Notes: generated by a model from the letters alone, not told the origin. Positions 35,358 to 45,372 are shown, numbered from the stretch's first letter. The stretch: 64,000 nt of DNA from Erythrobacter longus (GCF_000715015.1 NZ_JMIW01000001.1:62001-126000), one strand, 5' to 3'. Numbers and translations: made by a program.

Positions 35358-36818
35358 ATGCGAGTCAAAATGACAACAACTGATACAACTACTTTCGACG
35401 ATTTGGGGCTGTCACAGCCCATTCTTCAAGCTCTTGATCTCAAGGGCTATTCCATTCCTACACCGATCCAGGAACAGGCCATTCCGCCAGTTCTTGAAGG
35501 GCGCGATCTCCTTGGTATTGCGCAGACGGGGACCGGTAAAACGGCGGCCTTTATGCTGCCTGCGATTGATCGCCTGCGCGAAAGCGACAAGCAGATCCCG
35601 TTCAAATCCTGCCGTATGCTGGTGCTTGCCCCAACGCGCGAGCTGGTGCAGCAAATTGCCACCGCTTCCAAAGACTACGGTTCGCTTGCAGGGCTAAAAG
35701 TCCAGAACATCGTTGGCGGCACCTCGGTCAATAAGGACCGCAACAAACTTCATCGCGGCACCGATATTCTGATCGCGACGCCGGGGCGTTTGCTCGACCT
35801 CATCGACCAGAAGGCCTTTAACCTGAACGCTGTTGAAGTGCTGGTTCTGGATGAAGCAGACCAGATGATGGACTTAGGCTTTGTCCACGCGCTCAAGCGG
35901 ATCAATGAACTGGTGCCCAAAGAGCGTCAGACCCTGTTTTTCTCTGCCACTATGCCAAAGGCGATCAAGGAGCTGGTGCGAAACTATTGCCGCAATCCGG
36001 TGCAGGTTTCCGTCACTCCAGAGAGCACGACGGCTGAGCGGATCGAGCAATATATCTTCATGGTCCAAAAGGATGAGAAGCAGGCGCTTCTCGATATGAT
36101 CTTGTCAGGTCGCCACAAGGTGCCCGGCGATTTTGAGCGTATTCTGATTTTCACCCGGACCAAGCACGGCGCAGACCGCGTGGTGAAGAAACTTCGCCAG
36201 AGCGGGATTGAATCAAACGCCATCCACGGCAACAAATCCCAACCTCAGCGCCAGCGTGCTCTGGATGAGTTTCGCCGGGGTAAGACCAGCGTTCTGATTG
36301 CGACCGATGTGGCCGCGCGCGGAATTGATATTCCGGGCGTATCCCACGTCATCAATTACGAACTTCCCAATGTGCCAGAGCAATATGTGCACCGCATTGG
36401 GCGGACGGCTCGTGCTGGCAAAGACGGCGTAGCGATTGCATTTTGCGGTGAGGATGAGCGCGCGTATCTTAAAGATATTCGCAAAGTCACCGGCGCAGAA
36501 CTCGACCGGCTTCCCCTGCCTGACAATTTTCGCGCAGTGGTTGAAGGCGTTGGTCCAACCAAGCCTGATCCCAAAGGCGCTACGCGGGTTTCCAAAAAGA
36601 AAATCCGTCCCAAACCTGTGGGACAGGCACGCAGCGAAGCGGCGCAAAAGCCCAAGAAGCCAAAGCATCAGGCCCGCAAGGGCAAGCCATCTTTTGGCAA
36701 GTCAACAGGGGGTAATCCATCGGGCCGTCCCCAAGGCAAACCCTCTGGCAAACCGGGCGGCAATCGCAGGCGTCAGGGCGGGGGCGGTGGTGGACGTCCA
36801 CGCTCAGCCAACGGCTAA
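35358..36818 (+). CDS. DEAD-box RNA helicase, RhlE type
   Basis: The 486-residue helicase unwinds or remodels RNA (ribosome assembly, decay or cold adaptation in relatives). All core motifs are visible: Q motif IPTPIQEQA, AQTGTGKTAAF, PTRELVQQ, DEADQMMDLGF, SAT and HRIGRTARAGK. The C-terminal ~110 residues are basic and rich in Gly, Lys and Pro, for RNA contact. The ATG at 35370 (MTTTDTTTF) is an equally good start; neither has a clear Shine-Dalgarno sequence. The 227-base upstream gap holds no gene but could carry a long leader. Confidence 0.94.
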   Translation: MRVKMTTTDTTTFDDLGLSQPILQALDLKGYSIPTPIQEQAIPPVLEGRDLLGIAQTGTGKTAAFMLPAIDRLRESDKQIPFKSCRMLVLAPTRELVQQIATASKDYGSLAGLKVQNIVGGTSVNKDRNKLHRGTDILIATPGRLLDLIDQKAFNLNAVEVLVLDEADQMMDLGFVHALKRINELVPKERQTLFFSATMPKAIKELVRNYCRNPVQVSVTPESTTAERIEQYIFMVQKDEKQALLDMILSGRHKVPGDFERILIFTRTKHGADRVVKKLRQSGIESNAIHGNKSQPQRQRALDEFRRGKTSVLIATDVAARGIDIPGVSHVINYELPNVPEQYVHRIGRTARAGKDGVAIAFCGEDERAYLKDIRKVTGAELDRLPLPDNFRAVVEGVGPTKPDPKGATRVSKKKIRPKPVGQARSEAAQKPKKPKHQARKGKPSFGKSTGGNPSGRPQGKPSGKPGGNRRRQGGGGGGRPRSANG

Positions 36819-36880
36819 AACACTGTCAAAAGGGGTAAAATTTCTTCGCAAGCTCGAAGAGTTTTAAACCGAAATTAAGC

Positions 36881-36924
36881 AAAAGGCTCCTAACTGGCGG
36901 TTCAAACCAGTCAGGGGCTTTTTT
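36881..36924 (+). terminator. Rho-independent terminator after the DEAD-box helicase gene
   Basis: AAAAGGCTCCTAACTGG (36881-36897) pairs with CCAGTCAGGGGCTTTTTT (36907-36924) around a nine-base loop, with one mismatch and two G-T pairs, ending in a run of six T. It stands 63 bases after the helicase stop and only six bases before the next start codon. Confidence 0.85.
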
Positions 36925-36930
36925 GCGTTT

Positions 36931-37959
36931 ATGATCCGCACCGATACCACATTGATTATTGGCGCCGGGGCAAATCGCGAAATCGAAATGCCTGATGGCC
37001 CAGAGCTGCTGAACAAGATCGCGAGCGGGTACGAGTTTGAGCGGCTCAATTCCGAGGTCAAATCGCGTGACCTTGTGAATTTGGCTCACCTGTTTGAACG
37101 CGTCGCACCCGAATTCGGGATGACCTATGACCAGTTGGTCGACGGGGCAAAGGCCATTCGCGATGCGACTTTGGTCAGCACCAATATTGACGCAATCCTC
37201 GAGCAATATGGCCATGATCCTGCGGTTCAGGCAGCGGGCAAGCTCGCAATCGTTTATTACACGCTTCAAGCGGAATCGAAGTCGACCCTTGCGGTAGAGC
37301 CGCGCGGCCCGGACGAGTTGCCCCTTCGCGGGTCGGAAAACTGGCTGTTCCAGCTCGGTCAGCTGATCGTCAAAGGCGTGCCGCGAGCGAAAGCAGAGGA
37401 ATGCTTCGAAAAGCTGTCTATTGTCTGCTTCAACTATGACCGCGCGATTGAACATTACCTTCCATGGGTGGTCCAACGCGCGTTTGGGATGAGCCTTGAG
37501 GAAGCCCAGGAATTGGTCGCAGGGCGGCTTCGCATTGTGCACCCTTACGGAGTTGCAGGCCGCCTTCCGTGGCAGGGCGATGAAGAAAACGGCGCGGTGT
37601 GGGGCGATGTCGATGCGCAGAACATCGTTGCGCTTTCCCGTCGCATTTTCACCGCAAGCCAGCGAGAGAAATCGCGCCAGTTCCGCTCGTACCTGCGCTC
37701 AGAGATGTCGCGCGGCAAACGGCTTGGTTTTCTTGGCTTTGGCTTTGATCCGATGAATGTCGCTATGCTTTTTGATGAGCTGGAACATGACAATCCTGAC
37801 ATGCTTATCACGCTCCAGAACATTGGCGAGGTGGAGCAAAAGGCCATCCTTCGCCTCATCCACCGCCTGACGGGCATCACCGATGATGGGCTTATCACGC
37901 TTGAGAACATGAAAGCCTTTGAACTCTTGCGCGATTACGCACGCTTCCTTGAAAGCTGA
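36931..37959 (+). CDS. SIR2-like NAD-binding protein
   Basis: The 342-residue protein shows the pattern of SIR2-like (SIR2_2) domains: a glycine-rich Rossmann loop, TLIIGAGANREIEMPDG (residues 7-23); a TNIDAIL helix near 84; FNYD at 167-170; a candidate catalytic His204 in IVHPYG; and a closing LGFGFDPMNVAML strand-helix. Zn-binding cysteines of classical deacetylases are absent. Related domains hydrolyse NAD in phage-defence proteins, but others have unknown roles, and there is no sensor or effector partner here. The ATG follows the helicase terminator by six bases without a Shine-Dalgarno sequence. It could be leaderless. Confidence 0.72.
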   Translation: MIRTDTTLIIGAGANREIEMPDGPELLNKIASGYEFERLNSEVKSRDLVNLAHLFERVAPEFGMTYDQLVDGAKAIRDATLVSTNIDAILEQYGHDPAVQAAGKLAIVYYTLQAESKSTLAVEPRGPDELPLRGSENWLFQLGQLIVKGVPRAKAEECFEKLSIVCFNYDRAIEHYLPWVVQRAFGMSLEEAQELVAGRLRIVHPYGVAGRLPWQGDEENGAVWGDVDAQNIVALSRRIFTASQREKSRQFRSYLRSEMSRGKRLGFLGFGFDPMNVAMLFDELEHDNPDMLITLQNIGEVEQKAILRLIHRLTGITDDGLITLENMKAFELLRDYARFLES

Positions 37960-38047
37960 AGGCTAGGCCAAGGGCCAGCGATTAGGAACTTCGCCGCGCT
38001 GTGCCGGTTATCCCTTGAAAGAGATCGAGGGACGCCAAGGCACACAC

Positions 38048-39367
38048 ATGAGCGATCAAGAGCAAAACTCAGAAAGCACCCTAAGGCGCGCCTTTGAAGC
38101 GCTTGCAATTGATGATGAGGGCCGGGCGTGCCGGGATATTCCCGAAAGCGCGTGTCGCGAAGAGCCGCGCAACTTTTTCACCCATGTGACCTCGTTATCG
38201 CTCAGCAAGCTTGCGGATGGTCTGGTTGATCCCAAGCTGGTTTTGAGCTGGCTGTTGACGAGCCTTGGCGCGCCAGGCGCTGTGATAGGGCTTTTGGTGC
38301 CGGTGCGCGAAGCGGGCGCACTTTTGCCGCAAATGTTCACCGCTGCATCCATTCGCGCCATGCCGCTGCGCAAATATGCGTGGGCAGGGGGCGCGGTAAT
38401 GCAAGGGGTTGCAGCGCTTGCGATCTTCGCCTTTGCGCAGATGTTCGAAGGGGCAACAGCGGGCTGGGCAATCCTCGGGGCGCTAGGCGTGCTCGCGCTT
38501 GCAAGAAGCGTGTGTTCGGTGTCCTACAAGGATGTTCTTGGCAAAACCGTCTCGAAATCGCGGCGCGGCACGGCGACAGGGGTCGCAGGATCAATTGCGG
38601 CAGGAATGGTCATCCTATTCGCGGTGCTGCTGGTGTCTGGCCTGGTGGAACGGCGTACAATTGTGCTCGCAGCGCTTGTCGGTGCGGGGCTGTGCTGGAT
38701 CCTTGGCGGGGTGGTTTTTGCAACCCTTCAGGAAGCCGAAGGAGCAACCGAAGGCGGTGAACAAGCCTTCAGCGTCGCGCGCCAGAACCTCTCTCTCCTT
38801 TCAGAGGACCCGCAATTGAGGATGTTCATCGCGGCGCGCGGATGTCTTACTGCAACTGCCCTTGCGCCGCCATTTATGGTCGCGGCTTCGTCGAGCGAGG
38901 GGCAAACCGCATTTGAAGGGCTTGGCTTTCTGGTCCTCGCATCATCCGGCGCGGGGCTGGTGAGCTCATTCGTCTGGGGGCGGCTTTCGGACCGGTCCAG
39001 CCGGAAGGTTTTGCTGATCTCGGCGTTGGCAGGCGCGCTTTCTCTTGGCGCGACAACCCTTGCGGCAGTGGCCGGCGCGCTTGCGACCATTTGGGTCTTG
39101 CCGCTGCTGCTGTTCGGTTTGATGATCGCATACCAAGGTGTGCGCCTGGGGCGTTCTACCCATCTTGTCGACATGGCGAACGAAGACACTCGCGCAGCTT
39201 ACACGGCAATTTCCAACACTGTTATCGGGGTAGTCTTGCTCGTCGGAAGCGTTTTCGGCGTGGTGGCGCAAGCTTTCGGCAATGCCGCCGTGCTAGGCTC
39301 AATGGCCTCGCTGTGCCTTGCCGGGGCCTTTTTCGCGTTCCGCCTCGAAGAAGTGCAAGCGGAGTAA
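38048..39367 (+). CDS. MFS-type transporter
   Basis: The 439-residue integral membrane protein has roughly eleven or twelve hydrophobic helices after a hydrophilic head of about 45 residues. A loop sequence, SFVWGRLSDRSSRK (about residue 305-320), matches the MFS G-x-x-x-D-R-x-x-R/K-type motif between helices, here at the start of the second half. Substrate is unknown. I start at 38048 because the longer frame only adds eleven residues with no better ribosome binding site. It follows the SIR2-like gene by 88 bases. Confidence 0.82.
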   Translation: MSDQEQNSESTLRRAFEALAIDDEGRACRDIPESACREEPRNFFTHVTSLSLSKLADGLVDPKLVLSWLLTSLGAPGAVIGLLVPVREAGALLPQMFTAASIRAMPLRKYAWAGGAVMQGVAALAIFAFAQMFEGATAGWAILGALGVLALARSVCSVSYKDVLGKTVSKSRRGTATGVAGSIAAGMVILFAVLLVSGLVERRTIVLAALVGAGLCWILGGVVFATLQEAEGATEGGEQAFSVARQNLSLLSEDPQLRMFIAARGCLTATALAPPFMVAASSSEGQTAFEGLGFLVLASSGAGLVSSFVWGRLSDRSSRKVLLISALAGALSLGATTLAAVAGALATIWVLPLLLFGLMIAYQGVRLGRSTHLVDMANEDTRAAYTAISNTVIGVVLLVGSVFGVVAQAFGNAAVLGSMASLCLAGAFFAFRLEEVQAE

Positions 39368-39463
39368 CCAAGGCAAGTCTTTGCCCGAACAATGGGCGAT
39401 GGGCTTGGCAAGCTGCCAGCACGCCTCCATATCGCATCGCAACGCACACGGGAGCGCTTCTTC

Positions 39464-40819
39464 ATGGACGACACCACTTACGATTACGATCTTTTCACCA
39501 TTGGCATTGGTTCAGGCGGAGTCCGCGCAAGCCGTGTCGCTGCTGCCCATGGCGCGCGCGTCGCCGCTGCAGAAGAATACCGGGTCGGCGGGACATGCGT
39601 CATCCGTGGCTGTGTCCCCAAGAAAATGCTCGTCTACGGCGCCCAGTTTGCCGAAGATCTGGAAGATGCAAAGCAATTTGGCTGGGACATTCAGGGCAAG
39701 AGCTTTGATTGGGTGCGCCTTCGCGACCACGTTCAGCGTGATATTGACCGGCTTGAGGGGCTTTACGGCGAAACGCTGAGCAATCACAACGTCACCGTTT
39801 ATCACGAGCGCGCGGAGATCACTGGCGACCACGAAATCACCCTTGCAAGCGGCAAAGTGGTGACTGCGAAATACATCCTTGTCGCAACCGGGGCCCAGCC
39901 TCACATGCCCGATTTTGAAGGTAATGAGCACGCAATCACGTCAAATGAGGCCTTTCACCTCGACGAAATCCCTAAGCGCATTCTGATTGCAGGTGGCGGA
40001 TACATTGCCAATGAATTTGCCGGTATCTTCCAGGAGTTCGGCAGCAAGGTGACCATTGCAAACCGTTCAGATGTTATCTTGCGCGGCTATGATGCGGCCT
40101 TGCGCGACCGTTTGCTGCAAATCTCGCTCACAAAGGGCATCGAATTTTGTTTCAACGTGCAGTTTGAATACGTCAAAAAGCAGGATGATGGCACGCTGCT
40201 GGTCAAATTGACCGGCCATGACGAGCGTGAATTCGATCAGGTGATGATTGCCACCGGCCGCACGCCCAATACCAAAGGGCTTGGCCTTGAGAAAGTCGGC
40301 GTTGAGCTTGGCGATAAAGGCGAGATCGTGGTCGATGCAGCGTCCAAAACCAATGTCGATTATATCTATGCCGTGGGCGATGTGACCGACCGCGTGCAGC
40401 TAACCCCGGTTGCAATCCGCGAAGGTCAGGCATTTGCTGATAGCGTGTTTGGTCCGGGCGAACCCTACACGGTCGATCACTCTTGCATTCCGAGCGCGGT
40501 ATTCAGCCATCCGCCGATTGCATCTGTTGGCCTTACCGAAGGCGAGGCGCGCAACACGCTTGGCTCAATCAAGGTGTTTCAGTCCGATTTTCGCCCGATG
40601 AAACACGTCGTTGCAGGCCGCAATGAGCGCGGGCTTTACAAGATGATTGTCGATGCGGCGAATGACCGGATCGTGGGTATCCATATGATCGCGCCTGAAG
40701 CGCCAGAGATCATGCAAGCGGCAGCGGTCGCGGTTAAAGCGGGCCTTACCAAGGCTGATTTCGACGCAACCACCGCGATCCACCCGACCATGGCCGAGGA
40801 ATTGGTACTTCTTAAGTAG
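39464..40819 (+). CDS. gor: Glutathione-disulfide reductase
   Basis: The 451-residue FAD enzyme reduces oxidised glutathione with NADPH. The redox cysteines lie in GGTCVIRGCVPKK. The N-terminal IGIGSGGVRASRVAA binds FAD, a central ILIAGGGYIANEFAGI binds NADPH, and the C-terminal interface carries His in TAIHPTMAEE. The family's usual length supports the start at 39464. Its stop overlaps the stop region of the convergent FAD oxidoreductase by eight bases, so the two messages are antisense at their ends. Confidence 0.95.
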   Translation: MDDTTYDYDLFTIGIGSGGVRASRVAAAHGARVAAAEEYRVGGTCVIRGCVPKKMLVYGAQFAEDLEDAKQFGWDIQGKSFDWVRLRDHVQRDIDRLEGLYGETLSNHNVTVYHERAEITGDHEITLASGKVVTAKYILVATGAQPHMPDFEGNEHAITSNEAFHLDEIPKRILIAGGGYIANEFAGIFQEFGSKVTIANRSDVILRGYDAALRDRLLQISLTKGIEFCFNVQFEYVKKQDDGTLLVKLTGHDEREFDQVMIATGRTPNTKGLGLEKVGVELGDKGEIVVDAASKTNVDYIYAVGDVTDRVQLTPVAIREGQAFADSVFGPGEPYTVDHSCIPSAVFSHPPIASVGLTEGEARNTLGSIKVFQSDFRPMKHVVAGRNERGLYKMIVDAANDRIVGIHMIAPEAPEIMQAAAVAVKAGLTKADFDATTAIHPTMAEELVLLK

Positions 40820-41966
40820 CGCGTGAAAAGCGGCCCGGCGCAAACAGGGCGGGGGTGATGCCTCGCTCTTTCAGGTCGCTTGGCCACTCGCGCCCCAACG
40901 CAAGTATCTCTCCGATGTGGGCAAGGGCAGGGGAGGTTTGGAAGCCGTAACCACCTTGTCCTGCGCACCAGAAGAAACCGGGCGCATCAGGCGCAAAGCC
41001 CACCACTGGCAATTCATCCGGGGCAAAGCTCCTGAGGCCCGCCCATGAATGCGCGATGCGTTCAATTTTCAGATCGGTGGCCTCTTCAATGCGGTGCGCG
41101 ATCGTGGCGATATCGATTTCTTCGGGCGCCGCATCGCAAGGCTCGCTTTCCCCTTCATCTTGAGGCGAAGCGAGCAATTGTGTGGTCCCTTCCGGAAGGA
41201 AGTAAAACCCTTCGCCAACTGTCTTTACAAACGGCCAATCGGTGGTTTTTGTACCTTCGGGCGAGGCAAAGGCGATTACGGTGCGGCGGCGTGGTTCAAT
41301 GCCTATAGGAGTGACCCGCGCCATTTGCGCAATTTCGTCGGCCCACGCCCCGCTTGCATTGACAAGGACGGGAGCGGCAAAGTTCCCTACAGTTGTTTGC
41401 AAGCCCCAACCCTTGCCCCTGCGGCTGATGGATTGGACCATCGCCCCGCACACAAGCTCACCTCCACGCGCGCGAAGATCGCGCAGGTTTCCTTGAAGCA
41501 TGGCGTCGGTGTCGAGTTTAAGCGCGCCATGGTCCAAAAGGGCTTCTGCAACAAAATCTGGCCCAGCCTTTAGCGCCGGGATAAGCGCCCTTGCTTCTTC
41601 TCCGGTTATCCTTTCGCAATCACATCCAAACCCCTTGTGAACCTCATCCAGCGCATCAAGCGCCGCGACTTGATCTGTGCGGGCGATGTGGAGCGCGCGG
41701 TGAGGGCGTGCGTAGCGCGCTCTGTCATCCACTGGATCAGCAGAAAGATCGGCAAGGCTCAGCGCCGTGAGTGTGCGAACGACCTTCTCCCCCAGACCAA
41801 AGTGAGCAAAAGCCACACTGCGGCCCGACGCATGATAACCCGGCGCATCTTCCGCCTCGAGCACGATCACAACTCCATGCTGAGCCAAGCGCGCGGCCAA
41901 AGACAGACCGGCAATGCCAGCCCCAATCACAAGAAAGTCTGCGCTTCTGATCGTTTCCGCTTCCAT
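40812..41966 (-). CDS. FAD-dependent D-amino-acid dehydrogenase-like oxidoreductase (DauA type)
   Basis: The 384-residue DAO-family flavoprotein opens with the FAD-binding VIGAGIAGLSLAARLAQHG and has GYHASGRSVA (about residues 43-52), HSWAGLRSFAPD near the C-terminus and GGYGFQTSPALAH, the same landmarks as D-arginine dehydrogenase DauA. It probably oxidises a D-amino acid or related amine to the imino acid, but substrate is uncertain. It is convergent with gor, overlapping by eight bases, and divergent from the reductase gene at 42028. Confidence 0.82.
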   Translation of the reverse strand: MEAETIRSADFLVIGAGIAGLSLAARLAQHGVVIVLEAEDAPGYHASGRSVAFAHFGLGEKVVRTLTALSLADLSADPVDDRARYARPHRALHIARTDQVAALDALDEVHKGFGCDCERITGEEARALIPALKAGPDFVAEALLDHGALKLDTDAMLQGNLRDLRARGGELVCGAMVQSISRRGKGWGLQTTVGNFAAPVLVNASGAWADEIAQMARVTPIGIEPRRRTVIAFASPEGTKTTDWPFVKTVGEGFYFLPEGTTQLLASPQDEGESEPCDAAPEEIDIATIAHRIEEATDLKIERIAHSWAGLRSFAPDELPVVGFAPDAPGFFWCAGQGGYGFQTSPALAHIGEILALGREWPSDLKERGITPALFAPGRFSRAT

Positions 41967-42027
41967 TGCTGGCTTTCCCTCAAACCGCTACGCCTGTCGG
42001 GATAACACAAAAATGAGGGTTTCGTTT

Positions 42028-43053
42028 ATGACAAAAACCGTATGTGTCACCGGGGGCACTGGCTACATTGCCGGTGAATTGATCCGCCAATTACTGGCGC
42101 GCGATTGGACTGTCCACACAACGGTGCGCAGCAAAGCGAAAAGCGAAGAGACGCTTCGCAAACGGCTTGGCAATGCGCCGCAAGAGAAGGTCAAGGTATT
42201 CGATGCAGAGCTGATGTCGGATGACGGCTGGGCCGAGGCCATGGTGGGTTGCACCCACGTCGCCCACGTTGCCTCGCCTATCGCTGCCTCCACTCCCAAA
42301 GACGAGAACGAGATGATCGTGCCAGCAAGAGAGGGCACATTGCGCGCGCTTCGCTTTGCCAAAGAGGCAGGGGTCAAACGCTTTGTCCAGACAAGCTCGA
42401 TGGCCGCTGTCGCCTATGGCCGCAGCGAGAAGGATTACACCGTTTCTGAAGCCGACTGGACCGATATCACCCACCCGGACGTCTATCCTTATATCAAGTC
42501 CAAGACCATTGCAGAGCGCGCCGCGCGCGATTGGGTCGCGGCGGAAGGGGGCGATATCGAATTTGTCTCAGTGAACCCATCGATGGTGCTGGGCCCGGTT
42601 GATGATCCTGACTTTTCGCCTTCCGTCGAGGCGGTGCGGCAATTGCTCGCTGGCGATGTGCCGATGGCCCCAGACCTCGGCTTTGCGATTGTCGACACGC
42701 GCGATACCGCCGAATTGCACGTCAAATGCCTAGAAGAACCGGGCCTTGCGGGAGAGCGCTTCTTGGCGGCGGGCAAGTTTTATAAGTTCATCGATGTCGC
42801 CAAAATGCTGAAAGAAGGCCTTCCGCCTGAGCACACCAAGAAGGTGCCCACGCGCGTCATGCCCAACTTCTTCGTTCACGTTCTTAGCCTTTTCAACCCA
42901 GCCATCCGCTCGATCAAAAGTGAGCTTGGCAAGAGCCGCCACTGCGATGTCAGCCATGCGAAAGAGCGGCTCGGTTGGGAAACGCGGCCCGCTAAAGAGA
43001 GCGTAGTCGACTGCGCCAAGAGCCTTATTGAGCATGGGGTGGTCAAAGTCTGA
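42028..43053 (+). CDS. NAD(P)-dependent epimerase/dihydroflavonol-4-reductase-like protein
   Basis: The 341-residue extended SDR starts at 42028, with GAGGG seven bases upstream. The N-terminal VCVTGGTGYIAGELIRQLL is the dinucleotide-binding motif, and YIKSKTIAERAA contains the catalytic Tyr-x3-Lys. It resembles aldehyde/ketone reductases of the dihydroflavonol reductase group, which act on varied carbonyl substrates. Its stop shares one base with the start of the next SDR gene, so the two form an operon. Substrate is unknown. Confidence 0.85.
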   Translation: MTKTVCVTGGTGYIAGELIRQLLARDWTVHTTVRSKAKSEETLRKRLGNAPQEKVKVFDAELMSDDGWAEAMVGCTHVAHVASPIAASTPKDENEMIVPAREGTLRALRFAKEAGVKRFVQTSSMAAVAYGRSEKDYTVSEADWTDITHPDVYPYIKSKTIAERAARDWVAAEGGDIEFVSVNPSMVLGPVDDPDFSPSVEAVRQLLAGDVPMAPDLGFAIVDTRDTAELHVKCLEEPGLAGERFLAAGKFYKFIDVAKMLKEGLPPEHTKKVPTRVMPNFFVHVLSLFNPAIRSIKSELGKSRHCDVSHAKERLGWETRPAKESVVDCAKSLIEHGVVKV

Positions 43054-43775
43054 TGGACCTGAAAGGCAAACACGTGCTGCTCACAGGCGGCACGAATGGC
43101 ATCGGAAAAGCGCTCGCGTTCCAGCTTCGCGACGCGGGCGCGAATGTGGTTGTCACTGGCCGAAACGCCGAGAGGGTCGCGGCGATGCGAGCTGAGGGCT
43201 TTGAGGTAATCGAAGCCGGGCTTTCCAATGCCGCCGGCGTCGATGCGCTTGTCGATGGTTGGGGAGATCGCGCGCTCGATGTTCTCATCAACAATGCGGG
43301 CCAATTGGTTGATCACGACTTTCGCAAAATGCCGCCTGATTCTGATGCGGCGGACGATGCGATCTATGCCAATCTCAATGCGCCGATCCGCCTCGCGACA
43401 GCCTTGATGTCACATCTCCAATCGCGGCCGGAAGCGTCTATCGTCAACGTCACATCCGGCCTCGCGATTGCGCCTGCTGCGCGCCAACCGGTTTATTGCG
43501 CGACCAAATCGGGTTTGCGCTTCTATACCCTTGCTCTGCGCGAGCAGCTTAAAGGCACCCGGATCAAAGTGATCGAAGCGCTGCCCCCGGTGGTCGATAC
43601 GCAAATGAACGATGGCAACCCGATGAAGAAGATGCCTGTTGAAGAGTGCGCGAGGCAAATTCTCAAGGCCATTTTGAATGACCGCGAGGAGGCCAACATC
43701 GGCATGACCAAGGCCTTGCGCTTTGCCGAAAGCCTCTCGCCCGGGCTTGCAAAGCGGGTCACGCTGAGGTTTTGA
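43053..43775 (+). CDS. Short-chain dehydrogenase/reductase
   Basis: The 240-residue classical SDR has TGGTNGIGKALAFQL for the cofactor, NNAGQ, and the active-site YCATKSGLRFY (Tyr-x3-Lys). It resembles the DltE-like group of SDRs with a C-terminal helix positioned over the substrate. The start overlaps the previous stop by one base (TGATG), which points to coupled translation. No substrate can be assigned. The propionyl-CoA carboxylase gene follows 65 bases later. Confidence 0.88.
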   Translation: MDLKGKHVLLTGGTNGIGKALAFQLRDAGANVVVTGRNAERVAAMRAEGFEVIEAGLSNAAGVDALVDGWGDRALDVLINNAGQLVDHDFRKMPPDSDAADDAIYANLNAPIRLATALMSHLQSRPEASIVNVTSGLAIAPAARQPVYCATKSGLRFYTLALREQLKGTRIKVIEALPPVVDTQMNDGNPMKKMPVEECARQILKAILNDREEANIGMTKALRFAESLSPGLAKRVTLRF

Positions 43776-43839
43776 GAGATTGACGCTTCTTCGCTGCTCC
43801 GGCAACGAACGCGCGAAACATACAAACAGGGACCACTGA

Positions 43840-45372
43840 ATGTCTGCCAATATTGCCGAAATGGAACGACGCCGCGAAGCCGCCAAGATGGGCGGCGGGC
43901 AAAAGCGCATCGATGCACAGCACGCCAAGGGCAAGCTGACGGCGCGTGAGCGTCTTGACGTGCTGCTCGACGAAGGCTCTTTCGAAGAGATCGACACTTA
44001 CGTTGAGCATGACTGCGTCGATTTCGGCATGGAAAGCCAGAAAATCCCCGGCGACGGTGTGGTCACGGGTTCTGGCACCATCAACGGTCGGCTGGTCTAT
44101 GTGTTCAGCCAGGACTTCACCGTCTTCGGCGGTTCGCTGTCGAAACGCCATGCGGAGAAAATCTGCAAGGTGATGGACACCGCCATGAAGGTCGGCGCTC
44201 CCGTCATTGGCCTCAACGACAGTGGCGGCGCGCGTATTCAGGAAGGCGTTGCCTCGCTTGGCGGCTATGCCGATGTGTTCCAGAAAAACGTGCTCGCATC
44301 AGGCGTCATCCCCCAAATCAGCCTCATCATGGGCCCATGCGCTGGCGGCGCAGTGTATTCGCCTGCCATGACCGACTTCATCTTCATGGTGAAGGACTCA
44401 TCTTACATGTTCGTGACCGGCCCCGATGTGGTGAAGACCGTCACCAATGAAGAAGTCACGCAAGAAGAGCTGGGCGGGGCGATTACGCACACGACCAAGA
44501 CTTCGGTCGCAGACATTGCGTTTGAAAACGATGTCGAGACACTGCTCGCAACGCGTGATTTCTTCAACTACCTGCCGCTCTCCAACCGCGAGGAAGCGCC
44601 AGAGCTTCCCACCAACGACCCTTGGGACAGGTTGGAGCCATCGCTCGACACGATCATCCCCGACAATGCGAACCAGCCTTATGACATGCATGAGGTGATC
44701 CGGAAGACGCTGGACGAGGGCGAGTTTTTCGAAATTCAGCCAGCGCATGCGGCCAACATCATCTGCGGATTTGGCCGGGTCGAAGGGCGCACGGTGGGTG
44801 TTGTCGCGAACCAGCCTATGGTGCTTGCTGGCGTGCTCGATATCGCGTCATCGAAGAAAGCCGCGCGTTTTGTGCGCTTCTGCGATGCGTTCGATATTCC
44901 GATTGTGACTTTCGTTGATGTCCCCGGCTTCCTGCCCGGAACGGCGCAAGAAATGGGCGGCATCATCAAGCACGGCGCAAAGCTATTGTTCGCATACGGC
45001 GAGGCGACCGTGCCCAAGATCACCATCATCACCCGCAAGGCGTACGGTGGCGCTTACGATGTGATGGCGAGTAAGCACCTTCGCGGCGACCTCAACCTCG
45101 CATGGCCCACCGCAGAGATCGCGGTGATGGGCGCCAAAGGCGCGGTGGAGATCATCTTCCGCCAGGACCGAGGCGATGCTGAGAAGATCGCGGAGAAAAC
45201 CAAGGAATACGAAGACCGCTTTGCCAACCCCTTTGTGGCGGCATCGCGCGGCTATATCGACGAGGTGATCCACCCGCACTCAACGCGGCGGCGGGTTGCG
45301 CAAGGGCTACGTCGGCTGCGGACCAAGCAGTTGGAGAACCCTTGGAAGAAGCATGATAATATTCCGTTGTGA
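43840..45372 (+). CDS. pccB: Propionyl-CoA carboxylase beta subunit
   Basis: The 510-residue carboxyltransferase subunit transfers carboxyl from biotin to propionyl-CoA. Family features are the N-terminal [19 protein letters not shown], the first crotonase-type half with [14 protein letters not shown] and [18 protein letters not shown], and the second half with [13 protein letters not shown] and [10 protein letters not shown]. It pairs with the biotin-carrying subunit at 54875. Substrate preference for propionyl-CoA over acetyl- or methylcrotonyl-CoA is supported by the epimerase and mutase genes nearby. Confidence 0.93.
   Translation: MSANIAEMERRREAAKMGGGQKRIDAQHAKGKLTARERLDVLLDEGSFEEIDTYVEHDCVDFGMESQKIPGDGVVTGSGTINGRLVYVFSQDFTVFGGSLSKRHAEKICKVMDTAMKVGAPVIGLNDSGGARIQEGVASLGGYADVFQKNVLASGVIPQISLIMGPCAGGAVYSPAMTDFIFMVKDSSYMFVTGPDVVKTVTNEEVTQEELGGAITHTTKTSVADIAFENDVETLLATRDFFNYLPLSNREEAPELPTNDPWDRLEPSLDTIIPDNANQPYDMHEVIRKTLDEGEFFEIQPAHAANIICGFGRVEGRTVGVVANQPMVLAGVLDIASSKKAARFVRFCDAFDIPIVTFVDVPGFLPGTAQEMGGIIKHGAKLLFAYGEATVPKITIITRKAYGGAYDVMASKHLRGDLNLAWPTAEIAVMGAKGAVEIIFRQDRGDAEKIAEKTKEYEDRFANPFVAASRGYIDEVIHPHSTRRRVAQGLRRLRTKQLENPWKKHDNIPL

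Noticed and set aside
36931..37959. Calling the SIR2-like gene part of a defence island
   Set aside because: Neighbours are a housekeeping-type helicase, an MFS transporter and glutathione reductase; no restriction, toxin or other defence genes are adjacent.
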